DNA from: Bacteroidota bacterium
GTDB taxonomy: Bacteria; Bacteroidota; Ignavibacteria; UBA10030
Assembly: GCA_026416125.1 (NCBI GenBank)
Contig: JAOAFT010000023.1
Span: forward strand, 1 to 32,915
Direction: 5' to 3'
Length of the DNA: 32,915 nt
A program made the position numbers and the translations under genes. How positions within the stretch are numbered: position 1 is the stretch's first letter; each line of letters opens with the position of its first letter. Below, one piece after another: positions 23,234 through 32,093 of the stretch. The notes beneath the pieces were generated by a model. The model was given only the letters and a program-made list of their open reading frames with translations, did no database searches and was not told the origin of the DNA.

Positions 23234-25279
23234 CTATTTACTCCATTGTTTAGGTATAGAAACATTAGTCCTATAATTCGATTCGTTATACAATGGACTT
23301 CGATGCGGGTTGTATAGTGGCTCAGTTTTTGGATTATCGGTTTGCGTGTATATCCATATTTCCTGAGGATCCCACACAATAATCTCATCTCGACAATCCC
23401 CAATGAGATCTAATGCTGCACAACACATATCTGGATGTCCATCATCGGGAAACATCAGTACACGTCTTCCCCATCCATCGTATATACCTCCCTCATCAAC
23501 ATTTGCGTTGAGGATAAAGTACTCTTCTGTCTTACCGGTCCAATTGAGCGGGAGACACATACTACCGTATTGGTTTGGCTCAAATTCGTGATAAATATTT
23601 CCTTCAGCATCATAGAGATGAATAATTCCCTGGTTTCCCCAGAAATTAACAGTTACAACTTCTAACCCTGGTAAATCATCACGGAAATTTGCAACTGCTG
23701 GATTTTGACAGTGTCCGTTGTAGTAATGCCGCCGAATACTACCATCCCTATTCATAAAAATCATTCCTTCGTCGCTCGCTGCACAGAGTACTAATGGTTG
23801 CTCCCCCTTTTTCATTGGTACAATTACAACACCATCTGCATGATCTTTCAATGTCGAATCGTGTGACCATAGTTTTTCCCCATTGTCATCGAAAAGTGTA
23901 TAGCCCATCAGAATTTCATCCTTGCCATCATTATCAATATCATAAGCATGTGGGTAGTGACCTGTGTTACACTGCGCTGACCAAAGAATCCGAAGATCAC
24001 CAGAATATACCCAGAACGAAGTATAGCGATCTTTGAGAATAATGTTCGTTGGATATCCTTTTCCTTCAACATCACAAAAGAAAATACAATCACCAAGTAT
24101 ACGTTCAAACTTATTGTGACCAGTTGGTAATGTTTTCCCGCTTGGTGCCAATGGTGTAGGTACACTAGTCAGTGTTCTTCCAGTGCTACCATCGGCAACT
24201 ATAAGTTGTTGATTCATGCAATAAACAACTTCCATTCGTCCATCACGATCAATGTCATGTATTTGAAATGCAACATCGTTCGTCAGGATGGTTTTCCAAG
24301 GGTCTGGTGAACCAATTTGCCACACAATACTGCCATCGAGCTTGACAGCTGTTAAGCAGGATAGTTCGCTATTTGCATCCTTAGGTCCATGATGTATAAC
24401 CTGCCCAAGAAGTATGTCAATTTCACCATTGTTGTCAAGATCTCCGAACCTTACATTCCGACCAGTACCAAACCCTTTGGTAGAAATTTTCTTCCACAGT
24501 TTCATTTGTGGTTGGAGTGCTTGAACTCTTTGCTCCTCCCTTTTCTGCTTTTTTAATGCTCGTTGGTATGCATCGAAAGACTTTTTTGACATAGTAACCC
24601 GAACGGAACTAAAAGCTGTTGGAGCGTCGGCAAGCAGTCCGATCCTCCCATGCGATCGCGGTGCATTGTGTATAGTAAGCGTAGGCCCTCCGATAATCCT
24701 TGCTGTAATTTTCCATCTATCAACAGAGAGAACAAGTGTTGTCCACGATGGTTCGATTGTACTAAGTGGTACTTCAGCTGCAACCTGTTCATTGAGTGTT
24801 CTAAAAGCAGACCCGTGTTCAACATGTTTAATTCGAAAATATCCATCCTCAAAACAAGCTACACTATACCGACGGTCATGGATGTAGTGGAAAACAATTC
24901 CACTTTGATAGTAAAGTGAGGATGGTTTCAATGTACAACGTATGGTGTATGTTGACCATAAGGTATCGCCTGCTATAATTAGTGGATGCCAGCCTTTCTC
25001 TGTGTTTATTGCGCGCTGGTAGATGGATTTTTTTCCATCAACTGTTTGGATAAACCAAGAACTTGGTAATGTCCAACGAAATGTTGAAACAATCCACTGG
25101 GAACGAGGGGCTGCTTCAGGCAAATAATGATACTCCGTACGTGCCCCAACATCACTTGCTATAGGTCCAGATCGGAGTTCTGCAATCCCATCATGAAAAA
25201 CCAGAATTTCATCTTGTGAAAGTGCATGATGTAAACAAAGTACACCACAGATGAAAATCAACCTCCAGGTGAATTTCAT
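23234..25279 (-). CDS. Secreted FG-GAP beta-propeller protein, rhamnogalacturonan-lyase-like
   Basis: A 681-residue exported protein starting at the ATG at 25279, chosen because GGAGG (25284-25288) lies 4 nt upstream and a signal peptide (MKFTWRLIFICGVLCLHHALSQ) follows directly. Earlier in-frame codons would overlap the preceding gene. Residues about 75-235 resemble a concanavalin-like sandwich (WSTYTIRCTLKP, GIVFHYIHDRRYSV, IGLLADAPTAFSSV). The rest is a propeller with FG-GAP/VCBS calcium loops: DLDNNGEIDILLG, DIDRDGRMEVVY, DIDNDGKDEILMG, DLIGDCRDEIIVW. The NTGHYPHAYDID segment and the ending YNESNYRTNVSIPKQW resemble PL11-type and related rhamnogalacturonan lyases. Catalysis is not shown. 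It is probably secreted and sugar-binding or sugar-cleaving (inference). Confidence 0.68.
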   Translation of the reverse strand: MKFTWRLIFICGVLCLHHALSQDEILVFHDGIAELRSGPIASDVGARTEYHYLPEAAPRSQWIVSTFRWTLPSSWFIQTVDGKKSIYQRAINTEKGWHPLIIAGDTLWSTYTIRCTLKPSSLYYQSGIVFHYIHDRRYSVACFEDGYFRIKHVEHGSAFRTLNEQVAAEVPLSTIEPSWTTLVLSVDRWKITARIIGGPTLTIHNAPRSHGRIGLLADAPTAFSSVRVTMSKKSFDAYQRALKKQKREEQRVQALQPQMKLWKKISTKGFGTGRNVRFGDLDNNGEIDILLGQVIHHGPKDANSELSCLTAVKLDGSIVWQIGSPDPWKTILTNDVAFQIHDIDRDGRMEVVYCMNQQLIVADGSTGRTLTSVPTPLAPSGKTLPTGHNKFERILGDCIFFCDVEGKGYPTNIILKDRYTSFWVYSGDLRILWSAQCNTGHYPHAYDIDNDGKDEILMGYTLFDDNGEKLWSHDSTLKDHADGVVIVPMKKGEQPLVLCAASDEGMIFMNRDGSIRRHYYNGHCQNPAVANFRDDLPGLEVVTVNFWGNQGIIHLYDAEGNIYHEFEPNQYGSMCLPLNWTGKTEEYFILNANVDEGGIYDGWGRRVLMFPDDGHPDMCCAALDLIGDCRDEIIVWDPQEIWIYTQTDNPKTEPLYNPHRSPLYNESNYRTNVSIPKQWSK

Positions 25280-25283
25280 ACAA

Positions 25284-25288
25284 CCTCC
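25284..25288 (-). promoter_or_regulatory. Ribosome-binding site for the FG-GAP protein
   Basis: GGAGG on the minus strand, 4 nt before the ATG at 25279. It decides in favour of the start that begins with a signal peptide over the longer upstream extension. Confidence 0.72.
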
Positions 25289-25325
25289 AACACTTTGTTT
25301 ATCACGACCATTGGTCCAATAGTTT

Positions 25326-27449
25326 TTACTCAACGAGTTTCGCAGAATGGATAACATCGCCAAGCATAATGGACTGGATAACATCCATTCCCTTAATAAC
25401 TCTACCAAATAGTGTGTATCGGCCATTGAGGTGTGGTGTTGGTACGTGTGTAACAAAAAACTGACTCCCTTCGGTATCCTTCCCTGCACTCGCCATTCCA
25501 CACATCCCTTCTTCGTAGTATGTTTCTGGGTAAACTTCAGTACGAATTGTATACCCAGGCCCACCCCAGCCGTCACCCCGTGGGTCGCCACCTTGTACAA
25601 CAAAACCAGGAACTACACGATGGAATGTAAGACCATTGTAAAACTTCTTTTCGACTAATTCTACTATCGAAAGAACAGTTGCAGGTGCCACCTCCTTGAA
25701 TAATTCAATTGTAAAAACACCCTTCGTAGTTGTAAATTCAATTCTTGGACGTACAGCGAGCTTGTCGAAACGAGACCAATTCAGTGAACGAGGTTCTGGT
25801 AGTGATCCCATTTCATTTTCATGTGGTTCTTGGTTTGTTATGTGCTTAAGGGTTTGCTGTGCTTCGTGCACAAGCCGTTGATCGTTACTTTTCATTACCT
25901 TCTGGAGAAAAGGTACAGCAGAATGAGTACCAATGTACCGAAGTGCACGAAGAATCATCCGTCGACCCTCATACCCTTCTGCTATTGGTAATGTTTCATA
26001 GGCTTTGGTAAATATTGCCTGCATTCTCTCTTTGTATGGAGGTTGCGCAAAAATCCACGCCGTTTGGAGTGAACTGCCAAGATCTGCAACAATGGTAGTA
26101 AGAGCAAGGTCGGAGCGTTTCAGTGTTGCTTCTGCCTTTTCACAAATTTCACCTGCCAACTTCATGGCACGTGCGGAATCATACTGAAGTGTACGTAGTG
26201 CATGGATCGTCAACAAGTTCCTACTAAAATCCCACGCTGCCATCGCAATACGAATAGTTGGATCAGTGAAACGTGCAATCAAAGTGTCGAGATGCCTCTG
26301 CGAAATTGACTGTGAAAGTGCTTCTAACCGTTTTCGTTGTAAGAACACATCTGCGTACCGCAACCATACTGAGTCTTTTGCATCAAAATAAAGCGGGAAC
26401 AGTTTACCAATTGTCACGAGTGCTTCACCACGAATGCTCAATGGCTGGGTAGTGTCGCCAACAATTTCTGTTAATTCTTTTGCGAGTGCTTCTGCGATAC
26501 CAGCAGAACTGTATAATGACGGAGAAACCAAGCCGACACTTTGTATTGCAGTTAACCGAACGTAGGGATGTATATGGTGAATATAGTTTACAAAGCGAGA
26601 AATACTTTTTTGATTCAATGGTACTTGCACAGCACGTGCTTTAATACAATTCATGAGAACACGCCAATCGTTGAATTTGCGTACTTCTATGTTTTCTAAA
26701 GAATCTAACAATGCATTTCTGTATTCACCATGTGCCCTGCTGAGAAGTTGTGCTAATGACATTCTAACGTATGGGTTGCTACTTTGTGCGAGTGATTGGA
26801 GCATTTGGTCGTTCTTTGCAATTTCAATATTTATGAGTTCGTATGGTGCCATTCTACTAAGAGCATAGAGTGCCTTCCAACGTACTTCACTTGATGTATC
26901 ATTCAACAGCTCAACGCAATGCCATACTGTACGTTCCGTTTTGATTCCTCTCACTGCAAAGTGAGCATAGCACAATGCTAACTCCTCCCGTAGCTCTTGC
27001 TTGAGAACATTAGGAGTGAAATCAGTAAGTTTATCCAATATTTCTTTTGTTCCAATAACACCAAGAGCTCTCAATGCTGCACGTTGAACTCTGGTATTGG
27101 GATCTGTAAGGACAAGTGTGAGAAGTGTTGAACTTATTGTATCGGGTGCAATGAAACTGAGTGCAAAAATTGCAGCAACACGCACACTAATACTTTTATC
27201 ATATATCATGGGTACAACCTGACCAACTGCAAGTGTATCTCCGATATTTGCAAGCGCAACAAGTGCTCGGAAACGAACTTGCTCATTGGAATGGTGTAAG
27301 TATGTATACAAGTGCTGGCTGCCAATAACCCTTTTATTTTGAAGCTCAATAATTTCTTTTTCTTCTTTTGTGAGTTCGATTGAAAGTCCTCTTATGGGTA
27401 GACTAATCAAGAGGAAAAATATAATTGTTGTCTGTATCGACGAGTTCAT
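25326..27449 (-). CDS. Exported HEAT-repeat / cyclophilin-type peptidyl-prolyl isomerase fusion
   Basis: A 707-residue protein. An N-terminal signal peptide (about residues 1-24) precedes HEAT repeats over about 35-530 (VRFRALVALANIGD, VRVAAIFALSFIAPD, VQRAALRALGVIGT, VRWKALYALSRMAP and others). A C-terminal cyclophilin domain (about 565-705) retains FHRVVPGFVVQGGDP, MASAGKDTEGSQFFVTH and the NGRYTLFGRV loop. The active Arg and Gln of cyclophilin are therefore intact; the tryptophan typical of cyclosporin-sensitive forms appears to be His. Likely a periplasmic folding factor whose HEAT array binds a partner. Its ATG overlaps the tatD stop (ATGA at 27446-27449). Confidence 0.9.
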   Translation of the reverse strand: MNSSIQTTIIFFLLISLPIRGLSIELTKEEKEIIELQNKRVIGSQHLYTYLHHSNEQVRFRALVALANIGDTLAVGQVVPMIYDKSISVRVAAIFALSFIAPDTISSTLLTLVLTDPNTRVQRAALRALGVIGTKEILDKLTDFTPNVLKQELREELALCYAHFAVRGIKTERTVWHCVELLNDTSSEVRWKALYALSRMAPYELINIEIAKNDQMLQSLAQSSNPYVRMSLAQLLSRAHGEYRNALLDSLENIEVRKFNDWRVLMNCIKARAVQVPLNQKSISRFVNYIHHIHPYVRLTAIQSVGLVSPSLYSSAGIAEALAKELTEIVGDTTQPLSIRGEALVTIGKLFPLYFDAKDSVWLRYADVFLQRKRLEALSQSISQRHLDTLIARFTDPTIRIAMAAWDFSRNLLTIHALRTLQYDSARAMKLAGEICEKAEATLKRSDLALTTIVADLGSSLQTAWIFAQPPYKERMQAIFTKAYETLPIAEGYEGRRMILRALRYIGTHSAVPFLQKVMKSNDQRLVHEAQQTLKHITNQEPHENEMGSLPEPRSLNWSRFDKLAVRPRIEFTTTKGVFTIELFKEVAPATVLSIVELVEKKFYNGLTFHRVVPGFVVQGGDPRGDGWGGPGYTIRTEVYPETYYEEGMCGMASAGKDTEGSQFFVTHVPTPHLNGRYTLFGRVIKGMDVIQSIMLGDVIHSAKLVE

Positions 27450-28252
27450 ACCAAGACTCCAAAGAGTTTTACTGCATTGTCCGTTGTCACGCGAGCAACA
27501 GTAATAAGCGGTTCGTTACACACAGTTGTTATTTTCTGAGCAATTGGGAGTATATAGGAGGGTTCATTCCGTTTCCCACGATAAGGTACAGGTGCCATGA
27601 ACGGCGAATCTGTTTCAAGAAGTATGTGTTTAATTCCAACCTCTCTGAGTACTTCTTGTGAACGAGAATTTCTAAATGTTATACTTCCCGTAAATGAGAT
27701 AAGAAAATTCATCTCAAAGACCTTTGTAGCATCTGCAATCGAACCTGGAAAACAGTGAAATACACCACGAGGGCGTAACGGCGTACTTCTCCATGTAGTG
27801 TTCTGTTCAATAAATAACCGAAGAAGTTCAAGAACATCTGGCATTGAATCACGCGAGTGGATGATAACTGGGAGATCTCTTAAGGCAGCAAGTTCAAGTT
27901 GATTCCATAACACTTTTTTTTGAATATCCCACGGTGAGTAGGTATAGTAAAAATCAAGTCCAATTTCACCTACCGCAACAACTTTTGGGTGTGTTGTTAG
28001 AGTAGCAATTTCGTTTAATAATTCTTTCGTTACTTTCTGTGAATCATGGGGATGGAAACCAACTGCTGCGTACACATCAGAGTACCGTTCTGCAAGTTCA
28101 AGAGCATACCGACTAGTAACAACATCTGTCCCTGGTATAATAAAAGCGCGCACACCAACTGCTCGTGCGCGCTCGAGTACCTCATCTCTATCCGTTGCAT
28201 AGTCACTGAAAAAAAGATGCACATGTGTATCGACAAAAATTGGATCTGTCAT
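27446..28252 (-). CDS. tatD: TatD family metal-dependent deoxyribonuclease
   Basis: A 268-residue TatD/YcfH hydrolase. Metal ligands are complete: DTHVH at the N-terminus, GEIGLDFYY, IHSRDS, FHCFPGS and LETDSPFMAP. Family members are 3'-5' exonucleases or other metal-dependent hydrolases. No signal peptide, so cytoplasmic. It sits between the secreted PLD protein (18-nt gap) and the HEAT-cyclophilin gene (4-nt overlap). Confidence 0.93.
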   Translation of the reverse strand: MTDPIFVDTHVHLFFSDYATDRDEVLERARAVGVRAFIIPGTDVVTSRYALELAERYSDVYAAVGFHPHDSQKVTKELLNEIATLTTHPKVVAVGEIGLDFYYTYSPWDIQKKVLWNQLELAALRDLPVIIHSRDSMPDVLELLRLFIEQNTTWRSTPLRPRGVFHCFPGSIADATKVFEMNFLISFTGSITFRNSRSQEVLREVGIKHILLETDSPFMAPVPYRGKRNEPSYILPIAQKITTVCNEPLITVARVTTDNAVKLFGVLV

Positions 28253-28270
28253 TTTGTATAATTTACATTC

Positions 28271-31200
28271 CTACTTGAGAACAACCATCCTCTTCGTTAT
28301 TACAAAGGGACCACTTACAAGTTTATAAAAGTACACACCACTGGCAACATTCCTTGCGTCCCAGACTACTCTGTATGAACCAGGTTGTTTAATTTCATTA
28401 ACCAATTGGGCTATTTCACGGCCGAGCACATCATAAATTGCTAACGTGGTGTGCGATGTTGTTGGCACAAGAAAGTCAATTGTTGTTGTCGGATTGAAGG
28501 GATTTGGAAAGTTTTGGGCCAAGTAGAACTCGAACGGTTGGATACTCTCACTGTCCGTACGTACTAGAACATCTGTACCACCTGCATCTTTATAACGTTG
28601 CGAAAATTCCTGTAAGAAGAGATTTACGATACGAGGACTTTGGATAATTACTGTGTTTTCATCGTTCGAGTACTCTGCACTACTACTCCAATTGTGAGAT
28701 CCCGTTAATACAAATTTATTTGAATCTTCACCATTCGCATCGATGATTGCATATTTGTGATGTAAATACCCTGTTAAATTTGCTTTTAATCGTACATCCA
28801 ACCCTCGTGCAAGAAGAGTATCGTATTCATTTCCACTATCTGTCCTATTATCAAAGATCCCTCGTACTTTGACACCGTTTCTATACTTATACGTCAACGC
28901 ATTTGCAATGTCATTACGGGTAAAAGACAGAATTGCAAAATTAACTGATTCGCGTGCTTTATTAATCGTTTTGATAATTTTAGCTGTCGTACCGTCAGAA
29001 GGACTAAAGTATACTTCAATTGGTACCCCTTTAACATTAAAGAAATGCGGAGTGTTATCTGTTTTGTGCGATCCAAACCGAGCGTTTGCTGAATTTGGTG
29101 TTGCGGTGGAACTACCCCACATTTCCTCGAACTCCATTGTAAAGGCACGAGCTACTGCTTTATCTTGTATTTCAATAACATTCTGAGCATCATTGTTGTC
29201 ACCAGGATCTGTCGCATTCCATGAGCCAGTCCACACCCAATCGTTAGTTTCATCACCATCATCACCATTATCGATGACTACAAATTTGTTATGCATGAAA
29301 CCCTGTCCATAGTTCACCCCATCAACATTATCAAAGAGCACAGCAACTCCATTTGTTTGGAGAGTGGACCACGCAGTTGTGTTTGAATTATCCTTTTCAC
29401 CAATAACTCTCACTTGAACTCCTCGTTGTTTTGCAGATACAAGTGCAGAAGCGATTGCACTGCCAACTGTACCACTCAGGCTATAGAATGCTGCATCGAT
29501 TCTGTTCTTTGCTGCATTGATTCGATTAATAAGACGTTGGTACAATGTGCCTGAGACCGCATTTTCACCACGTGCTACCGTATGATCAACAGACTTAGTA
29601 AAGTAAACATTAATTACCCCTGTTGATGCTGCAGATGTTGTTGAAAAAAGATAGTTAAATGTAAAGGTTGTGTCGGTTCCTCTGGATGAGCCAAATTTTG
29701 CATTGTAGACTGTAGCAGGCTGTAAATTACTTAGAGTTACTTCATGAACAGTAACGAGCGTTGTATCAACAATTTTACTACTGTAAGCTGTTGTTGTCCC
29801 ATAGTACACAATACTCGTCGATGGCAAATCTGTAATCCATCGAAATGTAACAGATGTAGCACCAAGTTTGCTCTCATACGGCACACCAGAGATAATTCGA
29901 GGACCTGCACTATTAATAACGATATCATCCAAGGATCGTGGGTGTAGTTGGTATGTAGAGTAGTACTGCCCCAAGACACCTACAATATCGAAAATGCCAG
30001 ACGGTATAGAGGTGTTGGCAATATTCGTTCTCGCTAAAATTCGCACTTCAAGCGTATCCGTACCAGAAACAACCTTGTAGTTTGTCCCACTACCAGTTAC
30101 TGACCACGTTGTTGCTGGTTCATTGTTCGTTGTTAATACGGCTTTGATGTTCGATATTCGTACAAGTTTACATTCGTAGGGCTCAACACCTTTTTGTGGT
30201 TGATTTTTTATGTCAGGAATCGTTAAAAGTAGTGTATCAAATGTATTCCCCTCACTCACCTTTTCTAAAATTTTACAAGGAGTTAACTCAAACAGTTCAT
30301 AGTATGGCGATACTCTTCCTAAGAGAATAACTTCATCGCCTCTGTTAACGTACTTCGAGACACTCGAATCGTATACTGCAATAGCTGCAGTCTTATCTTC
30401 AAGGTATGATGGACCTCCAAATTCATTTGCAACTATTACAATCCCTTTTACAACGACGTACTTGTTGTTATGTATTGGTGTACCACTGGCATCTTTTGCT
30501 TTTATCCAACTCATTGGCCGTGGCGACCCGTAAATGAGTATGCTTGGTTGCCACGAGAGTGAATAAAATGATTTCCCATCACTGGATGTTCTAATAGTGA
30601 ACACGGCTTGCACTGTTGTATCCATAGCTGTCACAAGTGGAAAAGTAACAGTAACACTATCGGACCCAATAATTGTAATATTCGATACAGTGAGTGTATC
30701 ATTTGAAATAGTAAGTACTGCGCTCGACGGTTGAAGTGCAACACTGTTGCGATTCCATAAAACAAACGGTGGAACGATAATTTGAAATGCTCGTACAGTA
30801 TCCGTTTGTGAACTAATTGAAAGTGTTAATGTAGTTGGATCCGAAAATTTCCACTCCCTAGGTACGAGTATTGCATTCCCCTTTCCAGTCGCTGGAGTAA
30901 GATTGTACGGATTGATTTCAATTGGACTATTGGAATTTTGAGGGTTTTTAGCACTTGCACTATTCTGAAAGAAATCGAGAGAATTATTATTCGAATCCCA
31001 CGCATTCCCTAGATTATCCGGTCCAGTTGCTGCTTGACTGCTTTTGCGCTCAAAAGACTTTCCATCTGAGGTTGTATTTGTTGGAGTAAATCTTGTCCCT
31101 TCCCCTGATAAGGTTGTACTCACATCCCAAGCAAATGCATCAAGAATAGTAGCACCATCACGCAACTGCACACACGAACGAATACCTGAATTCGAAAGGT

Positions 31201-31543
31201 TTTTATTTGCTGGGAAGTATACATCGGGTGTAACTTGTGTTACACCACCATCACCAATAAGAAGAAAACCATAGGCTTTTATTGTTTTTCCAGCTAACGA
31301 TACTTCCCATTCGGCTGGATTTGTTCCTGGTGGTGTAGCACCAGAAACAATTTTTACATTTGGTCCAAATGTTACATCGACAGCAAATGGATTGTAGAGT
31401 TCAATAAATTCACCAGTATTATACTGAGAGCTCGAGCCACCCATTGGTGCAACTTCACTAATAACAACAGTCGTCGCAGGTTGCGATACGACGGTATAAA
31501 AGATTAAAAATAATAATGGAACAATGTATTGTATTCGAATCAT
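28271..31543 (-). CDS. Secreted lamin-tail / OB / FN3 / phospholipase-D-fold protein with type IX sorting domain
   Basis: A 1090-residue exported protein, start at the ATG at 31543 because AAGGAG (31552-31557) lies 8 nt upstream; the ATG at 31564 would put this site inside the gene. In order: signal peptide (1-21); lamin-tail domain (about 24-190, VVISEVAP...GEFIELYNPF); two OB-like domains (about 355-430 and 455-540); FN3-like domain (about 547-640); two PLD half-sites with HKD motifs HNKFVVID (H751, K753, D758) and HHKYAIID (H928, K930, D935), each followed by a G-S-x-N motif; C-terminal type IX sorting domain (AQNFPNPFNPTTTIDF to KRMVVLK). Both catalytic motifs look intact. LTD, OB and PLD modules together are typical of extracellular nucleases, so a DNA or phosphodiester target is likely (inference). 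Confidence 0.88.
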   Translation of the reverse strand: MIRIQYIVPLLFLIFYTVVSQPATTVVISEVAPMGGSSSQYNTGEFIELYNPFAVDVTFGPNVKIVSGATPPGTNPAEWEVSLAGKTIKAYGFLLIGDGGVTQVTPDVYFPANKNLSNSGIRSCVQLRDGATILDAFAWDVSTTLSGEGTRFTPTNTTSDGKSFERKSSQAATGPDNLGNAWDSNNNSLDFFQNSASAKNPQNSNSPIEINPYNLTPATGKGNAILVPREWKFSDPTTLTLSISSQTDTVRAFQIIVPPFVLWNRNSVALQPSSAVLTISNDTLTVSNITIIGSDSVTVTFPLVTAMDTTVQAVFTIRTSSDGKSFYSLSWQPSILIYGSPRPMSWIKAKDASGTPIHNNKYVVVKGIVIVANEFGGPSYLEDKTAAIAVYDSSVSKYVNRGDEVILLGRVSPYYELFELTPCKILEKVSEGNTFDTLLLTIPDIKNQPQKGVEPYECKLVRISNIKAVLTTNNEPATTWSVTGSGTNYKVVSGTDTLEVRILARTNIANTSIPSGIFDIVGVLGQYYSTYQLHPRSLDDIVINSAGPRIISGVPYESKLGATSVTFRWITDLPSTSIVYYGTTTAYSSKIVDTTLVTVHEVTLSNLQPATVYNAKFGSSRGTDTTFTFNYLFSTTSAASTGVINVYFTKSVDHTVARGENAVSGTLYQRLINRINAAKNRIDAAFYSLSGTVGSAIASALVSAKQRGVQVRVIGEKDNSNTTAWSTLQTNGVAVLFDNVDGVNYGQGFMHNKFVVIDNGDDGDETNDWVWTGSWNATDPGDNNDAQNVIEIQDKAVARAFTMEFEEMWGSSTATPNSANARFGSHKTDNTPHFFNVKGVPIEVYFSPSDGTTAKIIKTINKARESVNFAILSFTRNDIANALTYKYRNGVKVRGIFDNRTDSGNEYDTLLARGLDVRLKANLTGYLHHKYAIIDANGEDSNKFVLTGSHNWSSSAEYSNDENTVIIQSPRIVNLFLQEFSQRYKDAGGTDVLVRTDSESIQPFEFYLAQNFPNPFNPTTTIDFLVPTTSHTTLAIYDVLGREIAQLVNEIKQPGSYRVVWDARNVASGVYFYKLVSGPFVITKRMVVLK

Positions 31544-31551
31544 AAATTTTT

Positions 31552-31557
31552 CTCCTT
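31552..31557 (-). promoter_or_regulatory. Ribosome-binding site for the secreted PLD protein
   Basis: AAGGAG on the minus strand, 8 nt before the ATG at 31543. The alternative ATG at 31564 is upstream of this site, so the site argues for the shorter form beginning with the signal peptide. Confidence 0.75.
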
Positions 31558-31651
31558 TTTTCATAATGTAGCTAATTTCCCTACTACTTGGAAGTTAAAT
31601 TTTGGTAACACCAATTTGCTTTTACTATGAGTTTCAATATATTTGAAAACC

Positions 31652-32059
31652 ATGAACTATGAGAACTCTCCAACAAAGGTAGCTGTCGGCATCGTATGGT
31701 GCGAGGGAAAAGTTCTTGTCTGTCAACGCAGACGAGGAAGTCGTTATGAGTTAAAATGGGAATTCCCTGGTGGAAAACTTGAACAAGGTGAAACAATTCT
31801 CAAATGCCTTCACCGTGAATTATACGAAGAACTCTCAATTCACGTTTTGTCTGTATCACATATCGAAACTCATTTAGCTTACTACGACGATGGCGGTTGG
31901 TTCGAAGTAGCATACTGTTTTGTCGAATCGTTTCTTGGAACACCGGTAAACAACGTTTTCGAATCTATTCAGTGGGTTACACCTACAGAACTCGAGACAA
32001 TGGATATGCTCCATGGGAACGCAGTCATTATCAAAAAACTTATTGAACAGAACACCTAA
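31652..32059 (+). CDS. mutT: NUDIX hydrolase, MutT-like (8-oxo-dGTP diphosphatase candidate)
   Basis: A 135-residue NUDIX protein. The box GGKLEQGETILKCLHRELYEEL fits G-x5-E-x7-R-E-x-x-E-E, except that the last consensus Gly is Ser (EELSI). KVAVGIVWCEGKVLVCQRRRGSRYELKWEFPGGK is the MutT-type strand preceding it. MutT removes oxidised guanine nucleotides. I use the ATG at 31652; a TTG at 31643 is possible and neither has a clear ribosome site. The stop at 32057-32059 is very close to, or inside, the downstream MutY-like gene. Confidence 0.88.
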   Translation: MNYENSPTKVAVGIVWCEGKVLVCQRRRGSRYELKWEFPGGKLEQGETILKCLHRELYEELSIHVLSVSHIETHLAYYDDGGWFEVAYCFVESFLGTPVNNVFESIQWVTPTELETMDMLHGNAVIIKKLIEQNT

Positions 32060-32093
32060 AGAAAAAGAAGTTCAACCTCCATCGTACTATCAA

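Noticed and set aside
25280-25603. Long upstream extension of the FG-GAP protein frame
   Set aside because: It overlaps the cyclophilin domain of the preceding gene; GGAGG and a signal peptide define the start at 25279.
31602-31614. TTGGT-AAC-ACCAA inverted repeat between the PLD and mutT genes as an operator
   Set aside because: A 5-bp repeat with a 3-nt spacer is expected by chance in AT-rich DNA; no second copy was seen.
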